In this document: positions 44,269-54,100 of the stretch, in pieces
Layout of the letters: every line of letters starts with the position of its first letter
Position numbering within the stretch: the stretch's first letter is position 1
DNA from: Azonexus hydrophilus
GTDB taxonomy: Bacteria > Pseudomonadota > Gammaproteobacteria > Burkholderiales > Rhodocyclaceae
DNA length: 64,000 bases
Reading direction: 5' to 3'
Assembly (NCBI RefSeq): GCF_905120355.1
Contig: NZ_CAJHOB010000002.1
Location: 209,205-273,204 of the forward strand
Made by a program: the position numbers and the translations under genes
Notes under the pieces: generated by a model
The model's input: only the letters and a program-made list of their open reading frames with translations
Told to the model about the DNA's origin: nothing
Database searches by the model: none

Positions 44269-47200
44269 GTGACTCAAGGGTTGAAATTTCGCCCCCGCCA
44301 TCTTGCCTTGCTCGTTGCGCTGGCTTTCCCTTGTGGAAGTCTGATCGGTGCAGAGGAAGCGACTGCGACGGCAGGCGTCATCCTGGGGGAATACAAGGTT
44401 GCACAGACGGCCGGCGATGCGGTCTTCCTGGATCAGTTGGTGTCGCAAGGCTTGCCGGCAGGCTATGGCGAAATACTGGGGGCGCTGGTTGATTCAGCAA
44501 AAGACGCATCGACCAAGGCGGCAGCATCAGGGAGTGGTGACGCGGCAAAACTGGCCAGCCAGTACGCCCTACGGGAAAGCCTGAAAAGAATTCTTGATGC
44601 CGTGGGCGATTTGTCGACGCTGCTCGATGTTGGCGGCAAGGTGTATACCGAGGAATACACCGAAGCGGCCATTTCCAGCACGCTCGCCATCCTGGGTAAA
44701 TTTGCTGGGGCCAATGATGCTGCTGCAATGAAAGCCATCGGCCTGACTGGAACGGCGGTATTCACGACTGCCGTGGTCGCGGTACAGATCTGGTGGGCCT
44801 CGGAAAAAGAGAAAAGGGCTCAAACACGCTCGGCACAAGTTGAAGCTTTCTACGGCCAAGTAGAAGGAATGCTTCGTTCTGGCAAGCGGGGCAAGGACCC
44901 GTTTCCGCCGACGCCGGATAATGTCGAAAAGTTATGGAAGCGGATATTAAGCGACCAGAATTTCCGTGCCGTATTCAAGGTTTATGTTTCAGATATTCTC
45001 GGTCGCGATTATTTCCCGGAATCAAGCTGGTTTGATCGTTTGGGCGCCAAAGCCGCCTATGTCGGTTCTGCATTTAACCTTGATGCAGACAAGCTGATAG
45101 AAAAAAATGATCAGAAAATGATGCTGGCTGATGAGAATGTACTTAAATCTCATGTTGCCAGCTTGCTTGTCATGCTGAACGAAGAAGGTAATCGCGCCTA
45201 CTTGGCTGCTGAGGCACGCAAAGCACTGGAAGCCGTACGCGCCGAATTGAATCGCCTGGGGGCGTCACAGCAAGTTGTTCAGGAGCGGATTGTTTCTGCG
45301 ATTGCCATGCTGGAAGTCGTTGAGGTTTACCTCAAGAGGGCACCTGCAGCTATCGACAAGGCTATCGCTGCCAAGGATTTTGATGCGCTGGAAGTGGAAC
45401 GCCGCGGTATCGTTGGCTACACGAAAGACGTCATCGCCTGGGTTCCGAGAATCGACGAGGTTGGCAGGCGACGCGACCAGTACTATGCCAGTCTGAAAAA
45501 ACTGTATTCGCGTACGACCAGTGCGCAGGCTGAAATTCTTGGTGAATTGCGCAAGAAAATTGAGCAGCCAAAAATTGAAGCGCCGCTAGAAGAGGGGGCG
45601 ACCCCTGAGCCGGAGTCTGAAAATATCGATGCAGCACGCTATTACGAAACGGAATTTCGCCCGCTGTTCAAACCATTTAACTGGGGGGGGCTCGAAAGCC
45701 TTGCTCCCGTTCGGGAGAAATATGTTGAACTTCTCGAGCGTGGCCAGTTTGAGTTTTTTAGGGGCGAGAAATTGCCGGCGGGTCGTCAGGCATTGGCCGA
45801 GATTGTTGAAGAGGCGATCCTGAATGAAGATTTTCAGGGTGCCGTCAGGCTCGAGTTAGGCGCGCCAAAACCTGAGGAACAAATCAAAGGCTACTACTAT
45901 GATTTGGGTAATAAGGTGGCCAGCAAATCCATTCCGGCAACCATGCGCTCCCTGCAGGATGCAATAAATGCCATCAGCTTACGTGTTGCGGAGTTAAAGA
46001 AACGGCGATGGGATGTTGCTGGATCTGATGAAGAGCGAATTCGTGAGAGGGCGCGTATTGATGCACAGATTGCTGCTGCCGAAAAAGACTTACATCCAAT
46101 ACAAAAACAATATGCCTCTTGGTTTGATGCGAGAACAGGCGCATTAGCGCTGTTGCGGAGCGTTATCGATGCCCAGAGGACTATGGATCAACTGGAGTTG
46201 GAGCGGACCCGTGAGTGGATGGCCACAGCCCGGGGGCGTTACGCCGCAATGTTTGATGAGGCGAGACGGGCAAAAGAGCTTTTTGAGTCCGGTATGCGTC
46301 TAAAGATCGAGCCGGAGCTTTCTCCTGACAAACTGAGTACTCTGCTGCGCATGTCGGTACCCGGTGCCACTGCGGGGTTGTTGGCGGTGGGGAAAATTTC
46401 TGACCCGGAAAAATATGATGCCGAATCAGTGGCGGGCGCATTTAACAAAAACGGGTTAACTCTGCGCAGCGCAAGCGGTCGGCATGCCGTCGCGTATGAA
46501 GAACATATTTCTCATCTGCGTTATGTTTGCTCCCGGGCTTTGTATGAATCAGAGCGGGTCATCAATCAGTTCGAGGCTGTGAAGCCGCATCTGGCTGACA
46601 TCATCCGGATGGTCGATCCTCAGTTCAAGCTCGATGAGTCCCCGTTGTCAAATGCCCGGCGACAAAAGCCCATTGCCGAGAGTTTGTGCCGCAAGGCGGA
46701 TGCGCTGGAGGATGAAGCGCAAAACGAACGCGCAGATGGTTTGCGCCTGGAGGGCCAGCTGCGAGGCATGGCTTTGGCATGGGAGGACTGGCTGCAGATC
46801 GCTGTGCAGAAACACGAGGTGCTGACACCGCTACTCTTGAGCGCAGGGGGAGCAGTAGGGGATAGGGGAAGATTGGTGGTGAACCCGCATGCATTCACGG
46901 AAACCACATATGAGGGGAAGACCTATCTGTTGCGCGCAAAGCCCTACCCCCATCTTCTGACGCAGAGTGAACGTGATTCGATCGTTGCAGACCTTTCTTC
47001 CCAATGGCAGCAATCGGGATTACAGAAATTCAGCCAGATGCATGCGCCATGGTTAGCGAAAGTCGCAGAACCCTTCATCGCCTACTGGCAGAAACAAGCT
47101 GTTTTTGTTGAAAACAAATGGACGTATGCGCCAGATCGTCCGATTACCTTTGCCAGCCTGGAGCAAGCGGCGCAGCTGATCGGCCAGTTGCGCCCGGGAG

Positions 47201-47778
47201 CCGAGGATTTTCTGCAAAAAACAGCGCAGATCGGCCTCCATCTTGGGCATTTCTACGATAACGAAAGCGCCTCCCCCCTCTATCCGCAGTGGCGCACGCT
47301 CAGCGATCAGTTGAAAGCCTTGGCAGTGGAGCATCAAAAAATGCTTGAAGCGCATACGCGAGCGGAAAAGGAACGTACAGAGGCGAGCGGGGAAATCAGT
47401 GATGGGCAGGTGCAGCAGGTCTATCAGCAATTCGTTGACGCCTATTCTCGCGGGGATGTGCGCGGCATCTTGCAGCTACTGGCGCCCAACTGGCGTGGCG
47501 GAGATGGTGCCGATAGCCGGGATGTCGAAAATTATCTGAACAATTCCTTCAAGGTGTTCACCCGCATTCAGTATCGAATTAGTGGCTTCACCGCACAAAA
47601 GCGGGGCGACGGGACGATGCAGGTTAGCTATTCCGTCGTGATCACCGGGGAAAACAGTCGGCGTCGCTTGAAGCCACACCGAGAAGAGCGCCAGATTACT
47701 GAAAATGTCGGATTGATCCAGGGGCAGCCGCGAATACTGCAAACGATTAGCGGTAGCCAGTGGTTGCGCGCGAAATGA
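44269..47778 (+). CDS. Giant exported coiled-coil protein C with C-terminal NTF2-like domain
   Basis: A GTG at 44269 with AAGGAG six bases upstream gives 1169 residues. A signal peptide (LALLVALAFPCGSLIGAEE) is followed by an Ala-rich region with a possible second hydrophobic segment (GLTGTAVFTTAVVAVQIWW), long stretches of charged coiled coil, and a final 125-residue NTF2-like domain (VQQVYQQFVDAYSRGDVRGI; WRGGDGADSRDVENYLNNSF). I do not recognise the middle. The base composition by eye is AT-richer than in hrpA downstream, which may mean transfer. It may be a scaffold or fibre. Confidence 0.75.
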   Translation: MTQGLKFRPRHLALLVALAFPCGSLIGAEEATATAGVILGEYKVAQTAGDAVFLDQLVSQGLPAGYGEILGALVDSAKDASTKAAASGSGDAAKLASQYALRESLKRILDAVGDLSTLLDVGGKVYTEEYTEAAISSTLAILGKFAGANDAAAMKAIGLTGTAVFTTAVVAVQIWWASEKEKRAQTRSAQVEAFYGQVEGMLRSGKRGKDPFPPTPDNVEKLWKRILSDQNFRAVFKVYVSDILGRDYFPESSWFDRLGAKAAYVGSAFNLDADKLIEKNDQKMMLADENVLKSHVASLLVMLNEEGNRAYLAAEARKALEAVRAELNRLGASQQVVQERIVSAIAMLEVVEVYLKRAPAAIDKAIAAKDFDALEVERRGIVGYTKDVIAWVPRIDEVGRRRDQYYASLKKLYSRTTSAQAEILGELRKKIEQPKIEAPLEEGATPEPESENIDAARYYETEFRPLFKPFNWGGLESLAPVREKYVELLERGQFEFFRGEKLPAGRQALAEIVEEAILNEDFQGAVRLELGAPKPEEQIKGYYYDLGNKVASKSIPATMRSLQDAINAISLRVAELKKRRWDVAGSDEERIRERARIDAQIAAAEKDLHPIQKQYASWFDARTGALALLRSVIDAQRTMDQLELERTREWMATARGRYAAMFDEARRAKELFESGMRLKIEPELSPDKLSTLLRMSVPGATAGLLAVGKISDPEKYDAESVAGAFNKNGLTLRSASGRHAVAYEEHISHLRYVCSRALYESERVINQFEAVKPHLADIIRMVDPQFKLDESPLSNARRQKPIAESLCRKADALEDEAQNERADGLRLEGQLRGMALAWEDWLQIAVQKHEVLTPLLLSAGGAVGDRGRLVVNPHAFTETTYEGKTYLLRAKPYPHLLTQSERDSIVADLSSQWQQSGLQKFSQMHAPWLAKVAEPFIAYWQKQAVFVENKWTYAPDRPITFASLEQAAQLIGQLRPGAEDFLQKTAQIGLHLGHFYDNESASPLYPQWRTLSDQLKALAVEHQKMLEAHTRAEKERTEASGEISDGQVQQVYQQFVDAYSRGDVRGILQLLAPNWRGGDGADSRDVENYLNNSFKVFTRIQYRISGFTAQKRGDGTMQVSYSVVITGENSRRRLKPHREERQITENVGLIQGQPRILQTISGSQWLRAK

Positions 47779-47860
47779 TGGGAATGTTTTTGATCAGCTC
47801 GGGTGCGCAGTATTTTTACGCAGTTTGGCAGTACTGTTGTCTGTTGAGGAGTAACGAGTC

Positions 47861-50800
47861 ATGAAATTATTTTCCTTGCCCTGTGTGGTTCTTGCCTGCG
47901 CGCTCTTTGCTAGCAGTCAGTCCCAGGCGCAGAGTTATACGGAGCAAGCCCGCCAGCGTGCAGAGCACGCGCGGGCTGTGGCTGAGCTGCTGGTGGTGGA
48001 ACAAAAAATTACCGGTTTGCAGACAGAGATTGACTCGCTCAACCGTAAGGAAGCCGGCGCCCCACGCAAAGAGCAGATCTCCCCGGAAATTGCTGAACTG
48101 GAGAAGGAAAGGGACGACATCCGCAAAGCACTGGTCAGTATCGAAAGCCTGCAATCTCGCTTGGTGCAGGATGCGGAAAACACCCGCAAAAGTTATTTCG
48201 AACTGAAAGGCTATGTCGAGCGCCTGAAGCGTCTGCAGACCCAGAACGTTCTCAAGACCCTCATGGCCCTGGCGATGGAAACGGCACAGGAAATACAGTC
48301 AACTGTGGGTGTCTCCGGCAAACCCGTCGAATTTGCGAAGTGGGCCGCAGAAAAAGCAGCAGACCCTGTGGTCAAGGGTATCGTTTCCTATGGTGGCCCT
48401 GAGTATTACACCCGAAAAATGCAGGGGCTTTCTGAACGCGCCGCAGCAACCACGCCCGAAATGCAGCGGTTGAAGGACCTGAGCGGTCTTTCTTTGGAAG
48501 GTTGGCGTAGCTACATGTCCAAGCATGAGGACAAAGACATCCAGGGCAATACCGGACTGATCCTGGGCAAGGTACGGGTGCTCCTTGAACAGACAAACAA
48601 GGCGATGTGGAGCCTGGTTGACCTTTACAACCTACAGGATCGCGAAGCCAAATCGTTTGCCGTGGACATGGGGAACATGCGTGACCGCCTCAAGGAAATT
48701 GAGCTGCGCCTGGCTGATTTGAAAAAGAGGGAAGAGGATCTTCGATCTCCGGAGCGGAAAGCAAATCAGGAGCGACAGAGGCTTCTCTCGGCGCAAATTG
48801 CCCCACTGCTGCAGCAACGCGATGCACTCAGGCAAAAGATTTCCGAACTGGAAACAAAGCTCGGTCAGGTGATAAATGCGTCAGAGAATACAGGCGCAGA
48901 ACAAAAGGTGGCGAGCTATAAAAATTTGCGTAACAAATTGATTTCCGAAACATCTTCATTTTCAGCACAGGCAAGCCGTGTCGCAAGCGAGCTTGCTCCC
49001 CTGGAGAAATTGCTCGTCAAACGCAAAGGTATGCGCGAGCGGCAGGAAAAAGAAATTGAGAAAGTGATCAGCAAAGCCAATGAAACTGCCATGTACCCGT
49101 ATGCGGGGGATAAGGATGATCTTGAGGCTCTTGGCAACCTCAGACGCTATCAGGAGGAATGGACGAAGACTCAGGATCGACATCTGACAGAGCAGCGCGA
49201 AATCCTGTCAGAAATTGAGAGTGCGCTCGCCAACCTTGAGCGGACGTTCAACACCACACCGCATGACTATCTATCGGAGGAGATTCTTCGTAATGCGGTG
49301 GCCAACGCTGGCAGTGAAGCACAGGGTGCGATCAGGGAAGAACTCTGGCGTTTGTCCAAAGAAAATGCCCCACCCGGGCAAGGGCGGCGTGGGCAGATGG
49401 AGGCACTTAAAGTCGAATTGGAGCAGTTGCTGGCCCAGCCTTTATTGGAGAGCCCGTACGCCAGAAGTGCAGGTTTCAAATTTGATCAGGGCGAAACGTC
49501 AAACCCCCTCTATTCGCTCGTTGCCGAGGTGCTTGCACGTATCAAAGGGGAGGTGGAAAGTGAGCGCCAATGGCATCAGCGACAAGGCCTCGAGCTGGAG
49601 GGGCAGAAGCAAGAGCAAGAGAAGACCTTGACGCAAGCGACCAAGGAGATTGAGGCTCGCCGCACTGGCTATGAGGCGGCGGCTCGCGAGTTCCTGGCGG
49701 CTGGCCCTGATTATCTAAAACTTCTGGAAGAAGCTTCGGTCGCTCGTGGCGCCTATTTCAGCGACTTGAAGTCTTTGGCTAATTCCGGGGTTCTGGAAAA
49801 AACGGGCGAGAGTAGTTATCGGCTCAATCCGGCGTACATCGAGAAAACACTCGGCAGTACCCCCAGAACCTGTCAAGGAATCGATCGGCTAAGAGAGCAG
49901 CTTTCCTCCCTTGCTGACCGTTCAGCAGCCAAACTGGACGCAGCGCAGGGCGCCAGCCGGAGTATGAATTCGACGGGGATGCCGGGAGCGCCTAATTCCG
50001 AGTGGAGCAGGATCAATAAGCCTGCTCTGCATCAGCAAGTGCAGGCACTGGACAATAAAATTCAGGCGGAGCTGAACAAGATCTCGCAAGCCCCTCCTTT
50101 TTTGCCGGGTAGCAATGCGCTGATTTCATTTGTTAATTCAATTACGACGAATGATGCATCCCTGATCATCACGCTGCCTGATTTTTTCAACAAGATGCAG
50201 CAAACCCTCAGGGAAAGCGATGCGATGAGCAAGGCGGCCTTGGCGGAGGCCGAAAACATGCTCGGTCAAAACAGGGTCGATGCAGACAACCTCAAACGCT
50301 TGCAGGAGTGGCACAAAACCCTTCTCGATACGCACGAAAAGGATTTCGGCTGTTTTGATCCGGAGCATGTGTTCAACCTGACCATGCTGGATCGCCTGAA
50401 AGAACTCAAAAAAGTGCTGGAGAAACTGGCCAGCAAACCCCGGTACGCGTCTGCTGCGAATTTGCTCGCCACGCTGAATGCGCTCAAAACGCAAGTGAGC
50501 AATCTTGCGATCGGTGAGGGGAATGCCTACCGGCAGGAAGTCGAGCGTTTGCGCGCGAGTGTGGACGGTGCCAGGAAAAACTATGAAAGCAGCAAAAAAT
50601 CTCTGGACGATAGTGACGCAGCGCAAGTTCGGCGGTTGCTGGAGGAGCTTGAAGAGCGCTTGAGCGCACACACAAATACTGTGCAGACCCAATCCAGTTC
50701 CGCCAGTAATGAACAAATCCAGACGCTGTATCAGAATTTCATTACGGCCTATGGGCAGGGAAATCACCGCGCCTTGATTGCCTTGCTCGATGCGGGCTGG

Positions 50801-51076
50801 ACCGGGGGCGATGGTGCCGATGTCCGGGACGCAGAAGATGCGCTGGTCAACAGTTTCAAGGTTTTTGAGCAGATTCAGTACCGCGTCTCTGGCTTTAACG
50901 TCCAGACACTTGGCGACGGCACGAGCCAGGTCAGCTATCAGCTCAAGATCATCGGGCACAATCGCCGCCAGAATCTGGAACATGTGGAGGAATCTGCGGT
51001 GGTCGAAATCGTCGGTCTGGTTGATGGCAAACCGCGTATCTTGCGTACCTTGAGTGGTCAACAGTGGATTCGTTGA
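47861..51076 (+). CDS. Giant exported coiled-coil protein D with C-terminal NTF2-like domain
   Basis: The 1071-residue protein starts behind GAGGAG with a signal peptide (LPCVVLACALFASSQSQAQ). Nearly all of the mature part is predicted coiled coil (for example LRQKISELETKLGQ; QRQRLLSAQIAPLLQQRDAL), and the last 120 residues form an NTF2-like domain (IQTLYQNFITAYGQGNHRAL; WTGGDGADVRDAEDALVNSF) very close to that of protein C. The shared end shows that C and D belong together. The function is unknown; a periplasm-spanning scaffold is one possibility. Confidence 0.75.
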   Translation: MKLFSLPCVVLACALFASSQSQAQSYTEQARQRAEHARAVAELLVVEQKITGLQTEIDSLNRKEAGAPRKEQISPEIAELEKERDDIRKALVSIESLQSRLVQDAENTRKSYFELKGYVERLKRLQTQNVLKTLMALAMETAQEIQSTVGVSGKPVEFAKWAAEKAADPVVKGIVSYGGPEYYTRKMQGLSERAAATTPEMQRLKDLSGLSLEGWRSYMSKHEDKDIQGNTGLILGKVRVLLEQTNKAMWSLVDLYNLQDREAKSFAVDMGNMRDRLKEIELRLADLKKREEDLRSPERKANQERQRLLSAQIAPLLQQRDALRQKISELETKLGQVINASENTGAEQKVASYKNLRNKLISETSSFSAQASRVASELAPLEKLLVKRKGMRERQEKEIEKVISKANETAMYPYAGDKDDLEALGNLRRYQEEWTKTQDRHLTEQREILSEIESALANLERTFNTTPHDYLSEEILRNAVANAGSEAQGAIREELWRLSKENAPPGQGRRGQMEALKVELEQLLAQPLLESPYARSAGFKFDQGETSNPLYSLVAEVLARIKGEVESERQWHQRQGLELEGQKQEQEKTLTQATKEIEARRTGYEAAAREFLAAGPDYLKLLEEASVARGAYFSDLKSLANSGVLEKTGESSYRLNPAYIEKTLGSTPRTCQGIDRLREQLSSLADRSAAKLDAAQGASRSMNSTGMPGAPNSEWSRINKPALHQQVQALDNKIQAELNKISQAPPFLPGSNALISFVNSITTNDASLIITLPDFFNKMQQTLRESDAMSKAALAEAENMLGQNRVDADNLKRLQEWHKTLLDTHEKDFGCFDPEHVFNLTMLDRLKELKKVLEKLASKPRYASAANLLATLNALKTQVSNLAIGEGNAYRQEVERLRASVDGARKNYESSKKSLDDSDAAQVRRLLEELEERLSAHTNTVQTQSSSASNEQIQTLYQNFITAYGQGNHRALIALLDAGWTGGDGADVRDAEDALVNSFKVFEQIQYRVSGFNVQTLGDGTSQVSYQLKIIGHNRRQNLEHVEESAVVEIVGLVDGKPRILRTLSGQQWIR

Positions 51077-51090
51077 AGATAGGCTGCGCT

Positions 51091-51096
51091 TATAAT
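51091..51096 (+). promoter_or_regulatory. Perfect -10 box 8 bp before hrpA
   Basis: TATAAT lies so close to the ATG at 51105 that a transcript from it would be nearly leaderless. No good -35 is seen at 16-18 bp. Confidence 0.4.
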
Positions 51097-51104
51097 CGCG
51101 CGCC

Positions 51105-54100
51105 ATGGCGCAGCAGACTTTTCCTTCCCGACGTGTAGCAGATACTTTGACCACCCTCACCGCCGATGCGCGCCGTTTGCACCGTTTGCGGGGGGACATG
51201 GGGCGGGCAGTGGGCGCGGCGCGGCGGGCGGCAGAGGCTGCGTTGGCCGATTGTCTGGCGCAGTCACAGGCGGCGGTTGCGGCGCGGCGCGAGAAGCTGC
51301 CGAAGCCCGAGTTTCAGCCTGAGCTGCCAGTCAATGAGCGGCGCGACGAAATCGCCAAGCTGATCAGCCAGCACCAGGTCGTCATCGTCTGCGGCGAAAC
51401 CGGTTCGGGCAAGACCACGCAGTTGCCGAAGATCTGCCTCGATCTGGGCATCGGCGCGCGTGGCCTGATCGGCCACACGCAGCCGCGGCGGCTGGCCGCT
51501 CGTTCGGTGGCGACGCGGCTGGCGCAGGAGCTGAAGACCCAGGTCGGCGCCGGCGTCGGCGTGAAAATCCGCTTCCACGACAAGTCGACGCCGGAGAGCT
51601 GGGTCAAGCTGATGACCGACGGCATCCTGCTCGCCGAGTCGCAAAGCGACCCGTACCTGAACGCCTACGAGGCGATCATCATCGACGAGGCGCACGAGCG
51701 CAGCCTGAACATCGATTTTCTGCTCGGCTACCTGAAGCAGCTGCTGCCGCGCCGGCCGGACCTGAAGCTCATCATCACCTCGGCGACCATCGACGCCGAG
51801 CGTTTCTCGCAGCATTTCAACGCGAATGGGAAACCTGCGCCGGTGATCGAAGTCTCCGGCCGCCTGTACCCGGTCGAAGTGCGCCATCGCCCGGTCGAGG
51901 ATATCGACAAGAAGGACGACGAGCGCGACCTCTACGACGCCATCGTCGACGCCGCCGACGAACTGGCACGGCTGGGTTCCGGTGACATCCTCGTCTTCCT
52001 GCCCGGCGAACGCGAAATCCGCGAGGCGGCGGAGGCTTTACGCAAGCATGCTCTGGCACGGCCGGGCTTGAGTACCGCGCATGCGCCGGAAATCCTGCCG
52101 CTGTTTTCGCGCCTCTCGGCCGGCGAGCAGGACCGCATCTTCAAGCCCTCGGGCGGCCAGCGGCGCATCGTGCTGGCCACCAACGTCGCCGAAACCTCGC
52201 TTACCGTGCCGGGCATCCGCTACGTGATCGACACCGGCCTGGCGCGGGTCAAGCGCTATTCCTACCGCAACAAGGTTGAGCAGTTGCAGGTCGAGAAGAT
52301 TTCGCAAGCGGCGGCGCGGCAGCGCGCCGGCCGTTGCGGTCGCGTCGCCGCCGGCGTGTGTATCCGTTTGTATGATGAGGCCGATTTCAACGCGCGGCCG
52401 CCGTTCACCGACCCGGAAATCCTGCGTTCCTCGCTGGCCGGCGTCATCCTGCGCATGAAGTCGCTGCGCCTGACCGACGTCGAGAGCTTCCCCTTCATCG
52501 AGCCGCCGCCGGCCAAGGCGATCAGCGACGGCTATGCCTTGTTGCAGGAGCTCGGCGCGCTCGACGACGACAATAAATTGACCAAGGTCGGCGAGGCGCT
52601 GGCCAAGCTGCCGCTCGACCCGCGCATCGGCCGCATGCTGGTCGCCGCGCGCGACCTCGGCTGCCTGAAGGAAGTGCTGGTCATCGCCGCCGGGCTGTCC
52701 ACGCAGGACCCGCGCGAGCGGCCGCAGGAGCGTCAGCAGGCGGCGGACGAGAAGCACAAGCTGTTTGCCGACGAGAAATCGGAGTTCCTCAGCTGGGTGA
52801 AGCTGTGGACCTGGTTCCAGAACGCCGTCGACCACAAGAAATCGAACAAATCGCTGGTCGATACCTGCCACGCGCATTTCCTCTCCTACCTGCGTCTGCG
52901 CGAATGGCGCGAGGTGCATGGCCAGCTGCACGCGATGGTCGCCGAGCTGGGCTGGAAGGAAAACGACATCCCCGGCACCTACGACGCCATCCACATGGCG
53001 CTGCTGTCCGGGCTGTTGGGCAATATTGGCTGCAAGTCGGACGAGTCCGGCTACTACCTCGGCGCGCGCGGCATCCGCTTCCTGATCCACCCGTCGTCGC
53101 CGCTGCAGAAGAAGGCCGGCAAGTGGATCATGGCGGCCGAGATCACCGAGACGACGCGCCTCTTCGGCCGTTGTGTCGCGCGCATCGAATCGGAATGGAT
53201 CGAGAAAGTGGGCGCTCACCTCATCAAGCGCCAGTACTTCGATCCGCACTGGGAAAAGAAGGCGATGCAAGTCGCCGGCTGGGAACGCACGACGCTCTAC
53301 GGGATCGTCATCAACCCCAAGCGGCGCATCCATTACGGCCCGCTGGCGCCAGCCGAGGCGCGCGAGATCTTCATCCGTCAGGGGTTGGTTGCAGAAGAAA
53401 TCGAGGAGTCGTTTGCCAAGCGCTGGCCCTTCTTCCAGCACAACCAGAAGCAGATCCGCGAGATCGAGAAGATCGAGCACAAGCAGCGCCGCCAGGACGT
53501 GCTGGTCGACGACGAACTGATCTTCGCTTTCTACGACCACATCATTCCGGAAGACATCCACAACGGCGCCACCTTCGACCACTGGCGCAAGACCGCCGAG
53601 CAGGAAAACGCCAAGCTGCTGTTCCTGGCCAAGGACGACCTGATGCGCCACTCGGCGGCCGGAGTGACCACCGAAGCCTTCCCGCACAAGCTCAAGGCCG
53701 GCGGTGTGGAGTACGCGCTCACTTATCACTTCGAGCCGGGCTCGCCGAGGGATGGCGTCACGCTGACGCTGCCGCTGGCACAACTCAACCAGATTCCGGC
53801 GGCGCGCATGGAATGGCTGGTGCCGGGGCTGATCAAGGAAAAGCTGGTGCAGTTGATCAAGACGCTGCCGCAGAAAATCCGCGCCAAGCTGGTGCCGGTG
53901 CCGGAATTCGTCGAGGAGTTCCTGGCCGCTGTCGAAGGCAACGACCGCAAGCTCAACCAGGGCATCATCAACCCGCTGATCGAATTCATCCTCGAAGCGC
54001 GCGGGCTCAACGCGCGCGGCTGGGCGGTGACGCCCGACGCCTTCCGCCCCGACGCGTTGCCGCCGCACTTCTCGATGAACTACAAGTTGATCGACGAGCA

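Noticed and set aside
50138..51199. Minus-strand open frame across the end of protein D and the hrpA start
   Set aside because: It spans two real genes in antisense and has no ribosome site or domain.
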